64,000 bases of DNA from Paraspadella gotoi. Lineage: Eukaryota > Chaetognatha. The notes beneath the pieces were generated by a model. It worked only from the letters and a program-made list of their open reading frames with translations. It searched no databases and was not told the DNA's origin. Where the stretch lies: NCBI GenBank assembly GCA_051294375.1, contig CM119266.1, positions 21,403,987 to 21,467,986 of the forward strand. Direction: 5' to 3'. This document shows positions 48,110-60,262 of the stretch, piece by piece (within the stretch, counting starts at the first letter, position 1; each line of letters begins with the position of its first letter). Made by a program: the position numbers and the translations under genes.

Positions 48110-48330
48110 AATTCCTTCCTCCCTTCTTCCCTTCCTCTCTTCCTCCCTTCCTCTCTTCCTCCGTTCTTCCCTTCCTCCTTTCCTCCCTTCTCTCTTCCTC
48201 CTTTCTCTTTCTTCCCTTCCTCCCTTCCTCTCTTCCTCCTTTCCTCTCTTTACTTCCCTTTCCCCTCCTCCGTTCTTCCCTTCCTCCCTTCCTCGCTTCC
48301 TCGCTTCCTCCCTCCTCCCTTCTCCCTTCA
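48110..48330. repeat. CTTCCTCC-type pyrimidine minisatellite
   Basis: About 220 bases almost entirely of C and T, built from CTTCCTCC and CTTCCCTTCCTC words. Long one-strand pyrimidine tracts with mirror symmetry can form triplex DNA. Duplicate at about 53335-53580. Confidence 0.85.
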
Positions 48331-48399
48331 TTCGCCTTCCACCGTTCTTCCCTATTCTCGTTCCAAATCTCATCCATTCTTCGCCAAAGGAAATTTTAT

Positions 48400-48720
48400 T
48401 CAAAAAAAAAATAACAAAAAAAACTGAGACCGGCGTCGACGCCGAAAATGAAAATGACGCCGCATCGATGCAAATTCGGCTTCTGGCTTCTGACGTCGCC
48501 GCACCGCGCTCACATTTAAAATACTCTTTTTAACTAGGCTCGTAGTGTCGGCACTGTACCCATAATCATTACGATGCTTGCGTCCGTTGGCGTGGAGATA
48601 CGTCCTCGTTGAAAAGCCACCGCCTCCTTTACGTCATCAGTCATACGACATGGGCGCCAACGTCGACGCAACCAAGATGCTCTCCGCGACGATTTTCCAA
48701 CATTGTCTGCGACATCTATG
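48400..48720. other. GC-richer stretch with ambiguous coding potential
   Basis: Plus strand reads TETGVDAENENDAASMQIRL to a stop, then YVLVEKPPPPLRHQSYDMGA to another stop. The minus strand is also open (KIVAESILVASTLAPMSYD then stop). No splice sites decide between them. Repeated with indels at 53640-53945. Confidence 0.2.
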
Positions 48721-48785
48721 AAATAAATATAAATAAAAAAAAGAGCATCGATGTGAAACCGACTTTAATGAATAAAAAAAAAGGC

Positions 48786-50583
48786 GTGAAAATAGAAACC
48801 CCTAAAATAAAATCATAAAAATAAAAAAAAAAAACAACGACACTGACATACGCTCTAGATCAAAAAAAAGCGTAATTGAAGGTTTGAAAAAAATGAACGC
48901 AGAAATACTACATGAAAAAAATAATATTCCTCCTCGCTTCTAATGACCCTCGGGAAATATAACGTCAAAAACGTGACGCAAATTTGCGGGACACTTTTCA
49001 TTCTCTTCGACCGGCGAGAGACTGGACCCCTCTCCGCCTTTGAGAGCCTACTTGTCTTGCGAGGTCTCATCAGCCCATCTCTTCTTTTAAAAGGACAATC
49101 ATTTTCGCGTCTGAAAACTACCTATCAATCAGGTCGTTGAGCTTGCTTGCTTGCTGTAACTAATCTTCCAATCCTATTTTTATTTATTTTTTCAGCCTTC
49201 ATCGCATCGCGTTTCCATGATTCCAATCTGTCTTCCCGGTTCTTCTTTCATCCATCCATGGATCATTCATTCTTAATCATCAATCAATGTCATCACCATC
49301 CCTCCTCGTCCGTCCGTCCGTCGTCCGTCCATCCATCCATCCCATCCATACATCCATCCATCCATCCATCTTTTACCTTTACAGATTATTTTCATCAAAC
49401 CCCTTTTCTCCAGTTTAGATTTATTGCTACTCGTTAATAGAAATGCACTTGTTTGATCGCTCCGAAAAAATTCCTGCTGTAGAGAGAGATGTATTTCTTA
49501 ACGTCACATTTATGGCTCTGGCTAGAAAAAGATGGAAGGTAGCTGATATCCCGTTGGCCCGTTTTTTTGAAAACTCGCTATCTTCGATGACGTCGAAACC
49601 AGAAAAGGATTAAGTTGTCGCTAGACGAACACAAATGTCTGGCTAAAAAAAATGACGATACCGTTAGTCTCACCATTTGGCCCCGAGACTGAACTCTAGT
49701 TTCCCAACCAACGAACCGAACCTTAGTTCCACCGATATGGGTGGACTTTCGGTCGCTCACCCATTAAACTAACCTACCTTTAACCCACCCCTATCCCCCC
49801 CCACTCTTTTTCTCCAACCACCTTCGTTTTCCCTTTTTTTTTTCCAAACGCTCGGACCGATTTTATCTCAGCGAAAAATAAAATATTCCGGTTTTGTCCT
49901 CATAAGTTTCTTCTCGAAAAAAGTTATGCGTCGCCGGGCGCCCATTTTTTCCTTTTTTTTTTTCTTCTTTTTTTCTTTTTTATTTCCCCGTTTGCAAAAA
50001 TGAGGGGCCTGTACCCGAAACGAAACGAAACGAAAAGGAAACAAAAAGGAAAGAAAAACAGATGACGTCTAAAATGGAAATAAAAAAAAGACGTTTTTTT
50101 TCCTGGAGTTAATAACAGAGTGTTTTTTTTTCAAGCGATTGTGCATGGACCTTTTTAACAAAAACAATAATTTTTTTTATAATTTGTGATTATAAATTAT
50201 TTTAATTCAGAAGAAGAGAAACATAAGTAACCTTTATTAAAAAAATGTGTAGTGACTGAATTTTTAAATATCAAAAGTATCGAAGATCTTCATAATTAGT
50301 CACTCTCTCCCTCATGAGTCTATCGTATGAACATTGAACAATTATTCAATGTACAATGTACATTGTACGTATATTATACTGATAGTACGTCGTAGTAACT
50401 CGTTAAATAATCTTCGTATCACTGAAAATTCACCAATATCCGGCGGACCCTCATCATGGGCTCACGATTTGACTCTTGATTCCTCGGATCAAACCTTTTT
50501 AACTACTATCTGGTCTGAAGTCGCACAAATTAAGTCTCCGTACGGGTCGCGTCTCTTCTCTCTCTCCTCCTCTCTCTCTCTCT

Positions 50584-50630
<47 letters not shown>

Positions 50631-50776
50631 TCTTTTTCTCTCTCTTTTCCTCCCCTCTCTTTCGTCTCATTATCCCAAACGAGGCTCCAGACACGTAAAC
50701 AATTTTCCTTCCTTTTTTCTTAAATTTTCCTTCAACCGACCAGGATTAGGGAGCCAGAGAGAGAGAGAAGAGAGAG

Positions 50777-50817
<41 letters not shown>

Positions 50818-51966
50818 GAGAGAGAGCAGAGAGAGAGAGGGAGGGCGCTTCGTCTTTCGTCCTCTCACGCTCATTTTTGATTTCGAGATGTTTATTGCCG
50901 GTTCGTTGGCCTCTCTCGCAGTACAGCCTCCTCGCGGTTTCTGATTCCAAAATGTACAACATTCCTGCCAAATTTTTTCGACTTGAAAATTAAAATTTTA
51001 TTCATTCTCTTTACGTCAGTTTTTGTAATTTTATTACAATTGTCAACTAAATAGTTTGGACGTTTCCCTGTCACTTTCACAATCCACATTCTTCTTCGAT
51101 TCAACTTCCTTATCTTACAATTCCAATTGTCTTCCCAAAGTTTGTTAACCTCAAAACGCCCCGCCCCCTTAGATCCGCCCTCCCTTCCCACCCCCCTACC
51201 TTCCCCACCCGCCTCCCCATTAAAAAAAATCTCTCTCTCACAAAAAAAAAGGATTCTCGATTTTTAAAAGTATTTGAACATTTTAATGTTTTAAGGTGGA
51301 AACGTCGCGTCGTCGTCGTTATCGTCGTCTTGTCGTCGCGGAATTTGTCGAGAGATCGTTTTCTTTCGATTCATGTTGAATAATCGAAATTAAATCATCG
51401 GCGAATCATCGGTTAGTAATTTCATTTTTTAATCGTTTTTCAGTAAAAAATAATGACAAAAAAAAACTGATTTAACTAGGACTTCAATACGTACATTAAA
51501 ATTTTTTTAAAATTCGTGTGAGAAAAAAAATGTGTGTAAACAACTAAACTAGTCTCTCCAGATGGGTATATGACTATTAGAAAATATAGTTAGGCTTTTT
51601 ATGTATTTATGTAAGATATTTTATCCCGTATGTATGCGTATGTACACTTTTTCCGTCTACGTAAAGGGGGAAAAAAAACACATTTCCACAATTTTTTCAG
51701 CAAAACATTTTTTAAATGCATGAAGTTTTTAACCGTAAACTGGTTCATTACCTGAGTTCTTGTCAAGACAAGTCGGCGACAGACGATGGCGAGAAAACGA
51801 CGACGACGATGAAAACTGACGACGACGACGGACGACGACGAAAACTTTCAAAAACTAAAACCGATGCAAACGCGAACCACGAAGGCCTGGAACTTTTGCA
51901 CGCGGAAGCAAACAAAGACCATGATGCTGGAATCGAAAGGAAGGAAAAGAAGTTGGGAGAAAATCG

Positions 51967-52002
<36 letters not shown>

Positions 52003-52004
52003 AG

Positions 52005-52055
<51 letters not shown>

Positions 52056-52189
52056 GAGAGAGAAGAAAGCTTAAAAAGGGGAAACGTGAAAGGAGACAGA
52101 GACTGAGAAGGAGTTTGAATCTGCGATGAGAATGAAGGAAGTGAGACTTAATTTTTTTCTCACTTCCGCGACCGCCCCCCTCTCCCTTC

Positions 52190-52224
<35 letters not shown>

Positions 52225-54010
52225 CTCTTCTTCTCTCTCTCTCTCTTCTCGCACGAAAGGATCTTAGACTTGGCCAAATCCAATTTCCATTTTAATCAAA
52301 GTTTGATTTGCGAGAAAGTCCCAGATGAGCAATGGCAGCGGCTGCAGGAGAAAGCCGCCATTGGCGAAACTCAATTACGAAACAAGCGCGACCCGCGGAA
52401 AATTGTTATTTCCGGTTTTCGAAACTGAAAAACAAAAAAAAGGGACACCGCTGGAATGGATTCTTAAAATCGATCTGTTTCTTTCAGAAAACAATTAAAA
52501 CGTGAAGGCAAGAAGGATTCATTCGACCGTTTGGCTCTTTTTTTAATTAATATAGAATAAATATTTAGCGCTTTGATGTATACATTCTCTGTCGTAATAG
52601 TAGTCTGTAACAGTCTACAGTGTTAATAATTAAAAGTTGGTGTTACTATTAAGAAAAGACATTAAATCGAAAAGTTATTTCGGTAACCCACTATATCGAC
52701 CATAAGTAAGTATAAACCTCTTGCTTTAAGCACGATTCAAGTAGACTCTTCAACGCTCCCACGACGTCGACCGGTCGACTCAGTTTTCTCTCAATCGATC
52801 GAATCTCTTCTCCGCTGGATTTAACTTCCGCTTCTCATTTCACAAGGAAATTTCTGACCACGTAGGAAGGGAAAGGGGGTGGAATGGGGTGGTGAAGGAG
52901 TGGTCTACGACGGGGTGTCGAGGGGGTGGGAAGCGTCAGCGCTTGATTTATGGTTGGGACGCGATCTCGGCTTGAAGTCGTAGAAGGAAAGTAATTTCAA
53001 AGATTCCGCGCGGAGAGAGAAAGCGAGTGGGTGGGTGGGTCTGGGGTAGAATCTGGTGAGGAACGAGCGAGTGAATGCCGTGAGAAAGAGATTGAATGCG
53101 TGAATGATGAAGTTGCTGAATACTGAATACATTCATTCGTAATATACTACTTACTACGTCTCTTATTCTTATTTTCTTTCTTCTTTTTTTTCATTCTTAG
53201 ACTTATAGCCGTAATTATTTTTTTTTCTTCGATATTTTCTTTTCTTTAATTCATTTTTTTTTCTCCTCTTCTTATAGATTTTTTTTTCTCTCAGATCTTT
53301 CTAATTATCACTTTCTCCATTTTCCATTGTCTTTAATTCCTTCTCCTCTCTCCTCTCTTCCTCTTCCTCCTTCCTGGCTCTTCCTCCGTTCTTCCCTTCC
53401 TAAACTCCTCTTCCTCCCTTCTCTCTTCCTCCTTCTCTCTTTTCCTTCCCCTTCCTCCCTTCCTTCCTCTTCCTCCTTTCCTCTCTTTGCTCTTCTCCCC
53501 TTCTCGTTCTTCCCTTCCTCCCTTCCTCGCTTCCTCGCTTCCTCCCTTTCCTCCCTTCCTTCCTCCTTCCACCGTTCTTCCCTATTCTCGTTCCAAATCT
53601 CATCCATTCTTCGCCAAAGGAAATTTTATTCAAAAAAAAAACAAAACTGAGACGGCGTCGACGCCGAAAAATGGAAAATGACGCCGCATCGATGCAAATT
53701 CGGCTTCTGGCTTCTGACGTCGCCGCACCCGCTCACTTTAAAATACTCTTTTTAACTAGGCTCGTAGTGTCTGGCACTGTAGCCATAATCATTACGATGC
53801 TGTGCGTCCGTTGGGTGGAGATACGTCCTCGTTGAAAAGCCCACCGCTCCTTTACGTCATCAGTCATACGACATGGGGCCAACGTCAACGCAACCAAGAT
53901 GCTCTCCGCGACGATTTTCCAACATTGGTCTGCGACATCTATGAATAAATATAAATAAAAAAAAGAGCATCGATGTGAAAACCGACTTTAATGAAAAAAA
54001 AAAAGGCGTG
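48786..54010. repeat. duplicated block 2, copy B (indel-rich)
   Basis: Same order as 43580-48785 with frequent small indels, plus a few larger differences such as about 17 extra bases near 52742-52760. It ends at GGCGTGA followed by (GA)n and a 25 N gap, where copy A instead continues with unique sequence. Open frames here are broken versions of those in copy A. Confidence 0.85.
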
Positions 54011-54014
54011 AGAG

Positions 54015-54087
<73 letters not shown>

Positions 54088-54131
54088 NNNNNNNNNNNNN
54101 NNNNNNNNNNNNGAGAGAGAGAGAGAGAGAG
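54009..54131. repeat. (GA)n microsatellite containing a 25 N gap
   Basis: GA tract on both sides of the gap at 54088-54112. Confidence 0.95.
54088..54112. other. assembly gap, exactly 25 N
   Basis: Third gap of exactly 25 N, again right after a noisy block copy. Confidence 1.
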
Positions 54132-54559
54132 TAGAAAATGGAAAATGAGAATAAGATGAGAACAATACGACGACGGACGGAAGGGAAAAAAAGAGGAAAA
54201 AAACGAAAAATAGTTAATGAGAAAACGCAGAGAAAAAAAGGCTGGGATGGGAACAAAGGTAGAAAATCAAGGTAAAAAATATGGACGACAACGACAACGA
54301 CGACGACGACGACGAAGAGACGCCGAAAGTCTGTGTTTCCTCAAAATTAAAAATAAACACTATTGCTCAGTAATTCTGTTTTACTGTGACGGTTGTCTAG
54401 TTTAAAAAACTTTTTTTTGAAATAAGATTCAAAATGTTAAAAAACAATAAAAACTAAGTTGATGGGGAAATCCAATCTTGATGGGAAAAACAGTTTTTTG
54501 ATGGAGCAAGCGGCTTTTATCTTCGATGGTGGAGTAAAAAAATTCGGAAGAGATCATTT

Positions 54560-54563
<4 letters not shown>

Positions 54564-54599
<36 letters not shown>

Positions 54600-54632
54600 A
54601 AAAATAAAAAAAAAAAAAAAAAGAAAAAAAGG
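54564..54632. repeat. poly(A)-rich run
   Basis: A run of about 34 A, then A-rich sequence with occasional T and G. It sits just left of the inverted-repeat element; it could be a retroposon tail or simple repeat. Confidence 0.8.
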
Positions 54633-55737
54633 AAGAAATATGGTAGATAACAGTACGCTTTTCTCTAAGACTCCAACGAAGTTCAGGGAATGAATAACTT
54701 ATAAAGTTATCGTTATAAATGAGCTAAAGATTCGTAAAAAGATGAAGGAAATTTGCTCTATTGCCCACCTGATGGAAAATAATCAATTCAAAAATTTTTT
54801 GGCGCTAGGTCTTGATTTATTTTATTATTTTGTTTTGCTTCGTAAAAACAGTATTTCTTTTTTAATTTGTTTTATTTTTTGGATCCATATATCGACTAAC
54901 ATGCCCGCGACATATTGATGGTAATTTCAGGGAGGTATTTTAAAAAAAGCATAGGAAGTTATCAACATAAAAATCAGTTTAAAACTTTTTTTACTAAAAA
55001 TAGTCAAAATAATAACTCAAATTACGTGATGATTTAAAAAATATTGTAAAACGTGCACTTTAACCTAAAGACAACCCCAAATTAAAAAAAAAATATTACC
55101 ACATTAGAAAAACCATTACAAGATTAAAACATTTTGCCTTTTTTTGAAGATAATGCAAGTCCTATATTAAATTTTTCTGTCCAAGGCAAAGAGGGGATCA
55201 AGCTGATTCAAAATATATGTATATATAATAAGACTTTAAAAATTAACTTTGAGTAATATGACCCAATAACTGTTCAAAAATACCTAAAAAAACACAATTT
55301 TCAATCACTTATAAAAACTAGCCACCCTAAAAAATTATTAATTAAAATTTGTATCTGTAATTTTATACCACTTAAAGTTTAAATGAAGAAAACAGACTTT
55401 AAAATTTTTTGATTAGTTTCACAAGTTATTAACCAAAATGTGCAGTGTTAACACAAACAAGTTTAAGATTGAGAAAATAATTTTGTAGGGTAAAGATATT
55501 TATAACAGTAAAGCGTCGGGTCAATATTTACAGGACAAGTGCGAAAAAACAAAGACAAAGACATCCGTTTGAAAAGAGTGTGTGAAAAAGTAAGTGACGA
55601 GTAAGTGAGTTAGCAAGTGAGTGAGTGAGTGAGAAAAGAGAGAGGGGCAGAAATCAAAGGTTGCGCGTTGTTATTGCTGAAAGCTTACCAATGAAAATTA
55701 CTGGCCGGCGTTTTCTCATTAAGTTTTGCTTAGGGTT

Positions 55738-55865
55738 TTGGTTAGGGATAAGTTTAGATTGAGGGAATAATTTATGGATAGGGTTAGGATTAGGGTTAAG
55801 AATGAGGATTAAGGAAAGGGATAAGGATTAGAAAATCTGGTTTTAGGGATTAGCGTTGGATTAGG
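55738..55865. repeat. degenerate TTAGGG-like repeat
   Basis: About a dozen imperfect GGTTAGGG, GGATTAGGGTTA and GGGATTAG words in 130 bases. It resembles the animal telomere repeat in decayed, internal form. Confidence 0.5.
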
Positions 55866-55877
55866 ATAAGCAGTTAG

Positions 55878-55962
55878 AAAGAGAGAGAGAGAGAGAGAGC
55901 ATATCGAATATTGTTACCTATGTCTATGACAGTCTCTCTCTCTCTCTCTCTCTCTCCCTCTT
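55878..55962. repeat. paired short (GA)n and (CT)n tracts
   Basis: GA at 55878-55900 and CT at 55930-55962, about 30 bases apart and complementary. Confidence 0.85.
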
Positions 55963-56004
55963 CTTTTTCAATAGTTTGCCTATAATTTTACAAATTCTAT
56001 AAAC

Positions 56005-56044
56005 CTTGATGATGGTTTGAATTACAAAAGCCGAAACATGTCCG
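56005..56044 (+). ncRNA. hammerhead-like GATGA-stem-GAAAC motif
   Basis: TTGATGA, one base, then GGTTT/AAGCC paired around an eight- to nine-base loop, then GAAACATGTCC. The layout resembles hammerhead ribozyme cores carried by retroelements, but core position 3 is changed and an extra base precedes stem II, so activity is doubtful. Confidence 0.3.
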
Positions 56045-56639
56045 TTTATAAATAAAAAAATGTTGTTGAATATCAAATCTTTTTTTTTGCATTATTTATC
56101 ATTAATTCGATTTTCTGATATGATAAAATGATTTACCAAAAAAGTTGGGGAGGACCGACGGACCGACAACGTGAGTAATAAGTAATGAACTAACAAAAGT
56201 CTGGTATAAATATTGTTAATGTGTTTATTAAAGATCGTAAAAATTTTAAAAAATTAATATTTATCTTATGGTTAAACGCATGGAAGCTATTTTATATCTT
56301 CCAAATACTATATAATGTCCAAATTTTTTTTTATTAAATTTAATTTTTTTAACGGATTCTGATAGAGATTGAAAAGTTAGAAGAAGGTTATTATTTTTTT
56401 TGGAAATTTTTGAAATTTTAATGATTTGTCAACTAAAATTAACAAAACTATTAAATTTAATGGATGATGATTATTGTTGATCTGTTTATTTTGCTCATCA
56501 TGATTCGCTTTCTACATTTGTCTACTCAAGCCTATCTGCCTTTCTATGCTCTTTACCTTTTCACGTTTCACAGAGAGACCAGTCACTGTGAGACCTCAAC
56601 CCGTCCTAAAACGACCTTTTTACAGGGACCTGAGGCACG

Positions 56640-56965
56640 TTGCCACTCAGTCACGTTTTGTCACCACTTGTAGCAGATCATGACGTCTTGTAACGTGGGC
56701 AATAGACTTGTGGTGTCCCACACTTCTGATGGACTTGTGGACAACTGACTGAGGCAGTGACAAAGAGGCTGACACCCTCCGACAAAGGGTCTCGGCGTCA
56801 CTCGAAACGGCGCCACCAAAGGGGCGCTGGATGCGGCCGCGCCCACTTCCGGCGACGAGGGAAGTTGACGGCAGTCTTCCCCAGTAATGGCGCGATGGGT
56901 CATAGGATGGAGATACACCTTGCAAGGCAGGCTGACTACTAGTTCCTCAACAATGATGATGATAA
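56640..56965. other. GC-rich segment ending in AACAATGATGATGATAA
   Basis: A GC-rich block in AT-rich DNA. Its right edge ends in TGATGATGATAA, which resembles the simple-repeat 3' tails of RTE-type non-LTR retrotransposons. No reverse transcriptase is visible. Confidence 0.25.
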
Positions 56966-57081
56966 TTTTTAAGGTTTTTCTCGGTAGACATTGTGTTAAT
57001 CCTTTCTTTTTTGTTGTTTTGTTGAATTAGAAGAAACGAAATTTTCGTGAACAACAAAATAATTTTATTAGCATAAAATTT

Positions 57082-57119
57082 GGACATGTTTCGGCTTTGT
57101 CTTTCAAGCCTTCATCGGC
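57082..57119 (-). ncRNA. hammerhead-like motif, second copy
   Basis: On the minus strand: CCGATGA, one base, GGCTT/AAGCC around a loop, then GAAACATGTCC. It faces the copy at 56005. Core position 4 is changed and there is again an extra base before stem II. A GA/CT tract lies a similar distance upstream of both copies. Confidence 0.3.
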
Positions 57120-57159
57120 ATTTGAAAAAGACACAAAATTTTTTTTACAAACATTGAGT

Positions 57160-57161
<2 letters not shown>

Positions 57162-57201
<40 letters not shown>
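57162..57201. repeat. (GA)n microsatellite
   Basis: About 40 bases of GA beside the second hammerhead-like motif. Confidence 0.9.
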
Positions 57202-57206
<5 letters not shown>

Positions 57207-57439
57207 CAAAAAAGAATTTAGTAAGGGACAGTGGTCAGATGTGAAAATAGGTGAAGATGAGGACAGGGATGAAGAGTGAGTAAAAGTCTAATTTTTAACC
57301 CATTTATCATTAATATTTTTAAAAATTTGTAGTACTTACCTTTATCTAACTTTTTAATCTTTATCAGAATCTATTTTTTAAAAATTTTAATTTTTAAATA
57401 TTTAAAACTTTGTCTAATTTATTCAGTTGCCATAATATT

Positions 57440-57650
57440 ATTTTATTTTTCTCTCAATCTCTCTCTCTACATCAATTTCTTAATCAATCTTTTTTTTTCT
57501 CCTTCAATTTCTCAATTTTTCTTTCTCTCCATCAAACTCTCACTCTCTCTTCCTTTCTCTTTATCAATTTCCCAATCAATCTTTCTTTCTCTCCATCAAT
57601 CTCACATTGAATATTTCATTCTTTCCATTAATCTCTCACTCATTATTTTT
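57440..57650. repeat. degenerate minisatellite with CTCCATCAAT core
   Basis: Drifting units of roughly 30 bases containing TCTCCATCAATCTCTC and TTTCTCAATC. Open frames through it are Ser/Leu/Phe-rich by-products. Confidence 0.55.
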
Positions 57651-59370
57651 ATTACTATTTCACACTGACCCACTTTTACACACCCCTCAATAACCTTAAC
57701 TAAAAAGCAGCGATGCAAATTTTTCAGACTTTGACAACAACAACTGGGGAATCGTTAATGATTAATGAAGCAAAGCGCTTAAATAATATTTTGGTCTTGT
57801 TATCTTTGTTAGATTATTTTCAAGACAGTCGACCTTACCTTATGGTAAGTTGCATAACAGGGTCCTTCTTTTTGTCTTTGCCGAGGCAGACGTTTGGAAC
57901 AAGAAAACTTTGAAAAGGGGCTATCTTATGGTGAACATAAAAGATTTAATTAATTCAATCATTTTCTTCCAAAATTTACCTACCATATTTATTTGACCAA
58001 TCATTAGCCTATTTTTATAAATTCTAACTGTGGATCTCGACAGAATGAATACTTATTGAGTATATAGATTATCCAGGAACTGACTGATCTATTAGATTTT
58101 TTTAATTAATAACGATCAAAATTTCATTGAAAGTTAAAAAAAAAAAGATTTCAAATTAAAAAAATATATCTTTTTCAATGTATATTCTTTTTTTTTGGGA
58201 AAGTGAGTGGTTGCAAGTTTTGGTTGTCTTAAAATTGTTGGTTATTTGGATTAGAATGCAAAATTTTATTGAATAATATTCATTCCATCAGTTTTTATTA
58301 AGCTTTAAAAAAAGGTTGATTTTTACAATTTTTTGTCACTTTGTAAATAAATATCTCTGTTTGTAAAAATATTTTTTAAATGTGAAAGTATATTTAGAAT
58401 CAGTATAGCTTCTACTTTTGGATGTACTGAGACAATTCAGATTTAAACATATATATTTAGCATTTCCTTTTTTTTGACAAATTATAAAAAGATTTTCATT
58501 AGTTAAACAAATTTTTTTTAATGATAAAGTAATCTTACAACAATCTCACGAGAGAGAGAATTGTTTGTATCCAAAATTTTTAAAATTGAACTCTTTTTAA
58601 AGGAACAATGGTATCATAGCTTTTTTACAACTTTTCAAAATAACATAAAAATTAGAAATAATTTTTTAATTTTTTTTACTCATTTTATAGCTTCAACTTA
58701 GGACGACTTTCAATAAAAATTTTAATTATTTTGGGTTAATGCTTTTAAGACTAGATGAGAAATAATTTTTAAAAAATTTAGGGCTTGGAGCGCAAAATTT
58801 TGAAATTTCTTAAAATCCGTCAGGTGGCAATAAACCGATTATTCCGCCATCTGATCCTCGAATATAAAGAAATTTTAGCCCATATTTCGAGAGTTATGAG
58901 AGCCTTGAACTTCGTGGAGTCTAGAGAAAAGTTACTGTAGTCTTAAAGGAAAAAATCCAGTCTTTTAGGAAAGTGTCTTTAAACAAATTGCTCTCCCTCC
59001 ACTTTTTAAGTCTCGGCTGTTGTAATGACTCTATATGACACTTTTGAGTCAGTCGCTTCGCCCTTCTTGGTCCATCTTGATATATTAATTTATTTTATTT
59101 ATTAAACAAAAAAAATTGTTTGAAAGGAATTAGTAAATTAAAATTTTGGATAATAAAATTATAGAGAGATGGAAAAATAACTTTTTATTAAAAATATGTT
59201 TATTATAAACAAACGGATATATTTGTTTTTAATGAAATGCCATGGTTTTTTGTCAAAAAATTTTCAATCTTAATGTAAGAAAGAGAAGAAAGCGCATGAT
59301 AATTATAATCTGAAATATTATTTTAATTTTATTTAAATTTAATTTTAAAAGTATTTTCATATAGCCAAGA
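57651..59370. other. AT-rich DNA, no gene seen
   Basis: Covers the right part of the inverted-repeat element and its flank. No exon or RNA gene is supportable. Confidence 0.4.
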
Positions 59371-59799
59371 CTACTGGAACGCACTTGTTTTTTTTCTCTC
59401 TCTCTCTCTTTTGATGGCGTTGTCGTCCGTTGGAGGGCGATTTAGCTTCGCGAGTGATCGGGGGTGGTAAATGGAGAGCGGCTTCCGCGGCTTCGGCGGA
59501 GTCCGCGGCGTCGGCGGCGTCAGCGGCGTCGGCGGCGTCAGCGGCGTCGACTGGAACAAAGAGAAAATGGGCGCCAGGGTGGATCCGCTGGAATTTGACG
59601 ACACGGGGTGGATCCCGGAAAAAAAAGGGGGGAAGGCGAGGGGGGAGGGACGAAGATTGAAGGGACCCCCTGATGAAGGCGAAGAAAGGAGGAAGAAAAA
59701 TAGGAAAGGGGAAAAAAAGCGACGCGGAGAGAAAATGGCGCCGAAACGGCGCCTAAAAACGGCGCCCAAATTGGCGCCTAAAAATTCCGTCGACTCCAA
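59371..59799 (-). CDS. Pro/Thr-rich open frame, possible exon
   Basis: 142 codons on the minus strand with a TPLTPPTPLTPPTPRTPP segment from a (GGCGTC)n-like repeat, then SIYHPRSLAKLNRPPTDDNA. A strong acceptor (TTTTCTCTTTGTTCCAG) ends at 59551, so a real exon might begin at 59550. The plus strand is also open for 120 codons (Gly/Val repeat, then Lys/Arg-rich). Strand and frame are undecided. Confidence 0.25.
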   Translation of the reverse strand: MESTEFLGANLGAVFRRRFGAIFSPRRFFSPFLFFFLLSSPSSGGPFNLRPSPLAFPPFFSGIHPVSSNSSGSTLAPIFSLFQSTPLTPPTPLTPPTPRTPPKPRKPLSIYHPRSLAKLNRPPTDDNAIKRERERKKTSAFQ

Positions 59800-60262
59800 T
59801 TTTCGCTGGAATTCCTCGGGAGAAAGAAATTAGCGCTTTGTCTCATTTCTTTTTCTTTTTTTCTTTTTTTGTTTTTTTGTTTTTTTGTTTCCCAATCTCT
59901 GGAGAGAAAAAGAAGATTCGCTGTTTAAAATTATTCCAATTTTTATTTTTTAGGTTTTAATTGTGTTCCCCTTTTGTTTGCGGAGGGAATATATCGCGAC
60001 AACGACTGATGTTGCGTGGAATTTGGTGGGAGGCGTGGAGGGGGGGCGCTAGAGAGGAAATCGGGAGTGGAGGGGGAAGTCACTGTCCGTGTGTGAATCG
60101 GGAGGAAGGAAATCTTAGGCTCAACATTTTCCGAGAACTGGTTGGGATAAAAGGGGCATCGCACGAAAAAGTGCGTCATGAAATTCGTTGTTATATTATT
60201 TTAAGACTCACTAATGGATGCCCCCTCCCCCCCCACAATAGACGTCATCACCAGTGAACAAC

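Larger units (their letters stand above)
43580..48785. repeat. duplicated block 2, copy A
   Basis: This 5.2 kb block is repeated head-to-tail at 48786-54010. Its contents are a TCCA/TCCG minisatellite, GA/CT tracts at 45355-45440, 45549-45650, 46763-46858 and 46966-47043, (GTC)n/(GAC)n runs near 46096 and 46566-46632, and a CTTCC-rich minisatellite. No gene was confirmed. Confidence 0.85.
54655..58945. mobile_element. 4.3 kb element bounded by about 180 bp inverted repeats
   Basis: The left end (54655-54830) and the reverse complement of the right end (58945-58765) align with moderate divergence. Both share TTTTCTCT followed by AGACTCCA and CGAAGTTCA, then TATTGCC and CACCTGA further in. The interior is AT-rich with no transposase-like open frame, so it is either a non-autonomous or decayed DNA transposon, or an old inverted pair of a shorter repeat. 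Confidence 0.5.

Noticed and set aside
48083-48403. Arg/Glu/Gly/Lys-rich frame on the minus strand
   Set aside because: By-product of the CTTCC minisatellite; not maintained in the duplicate.
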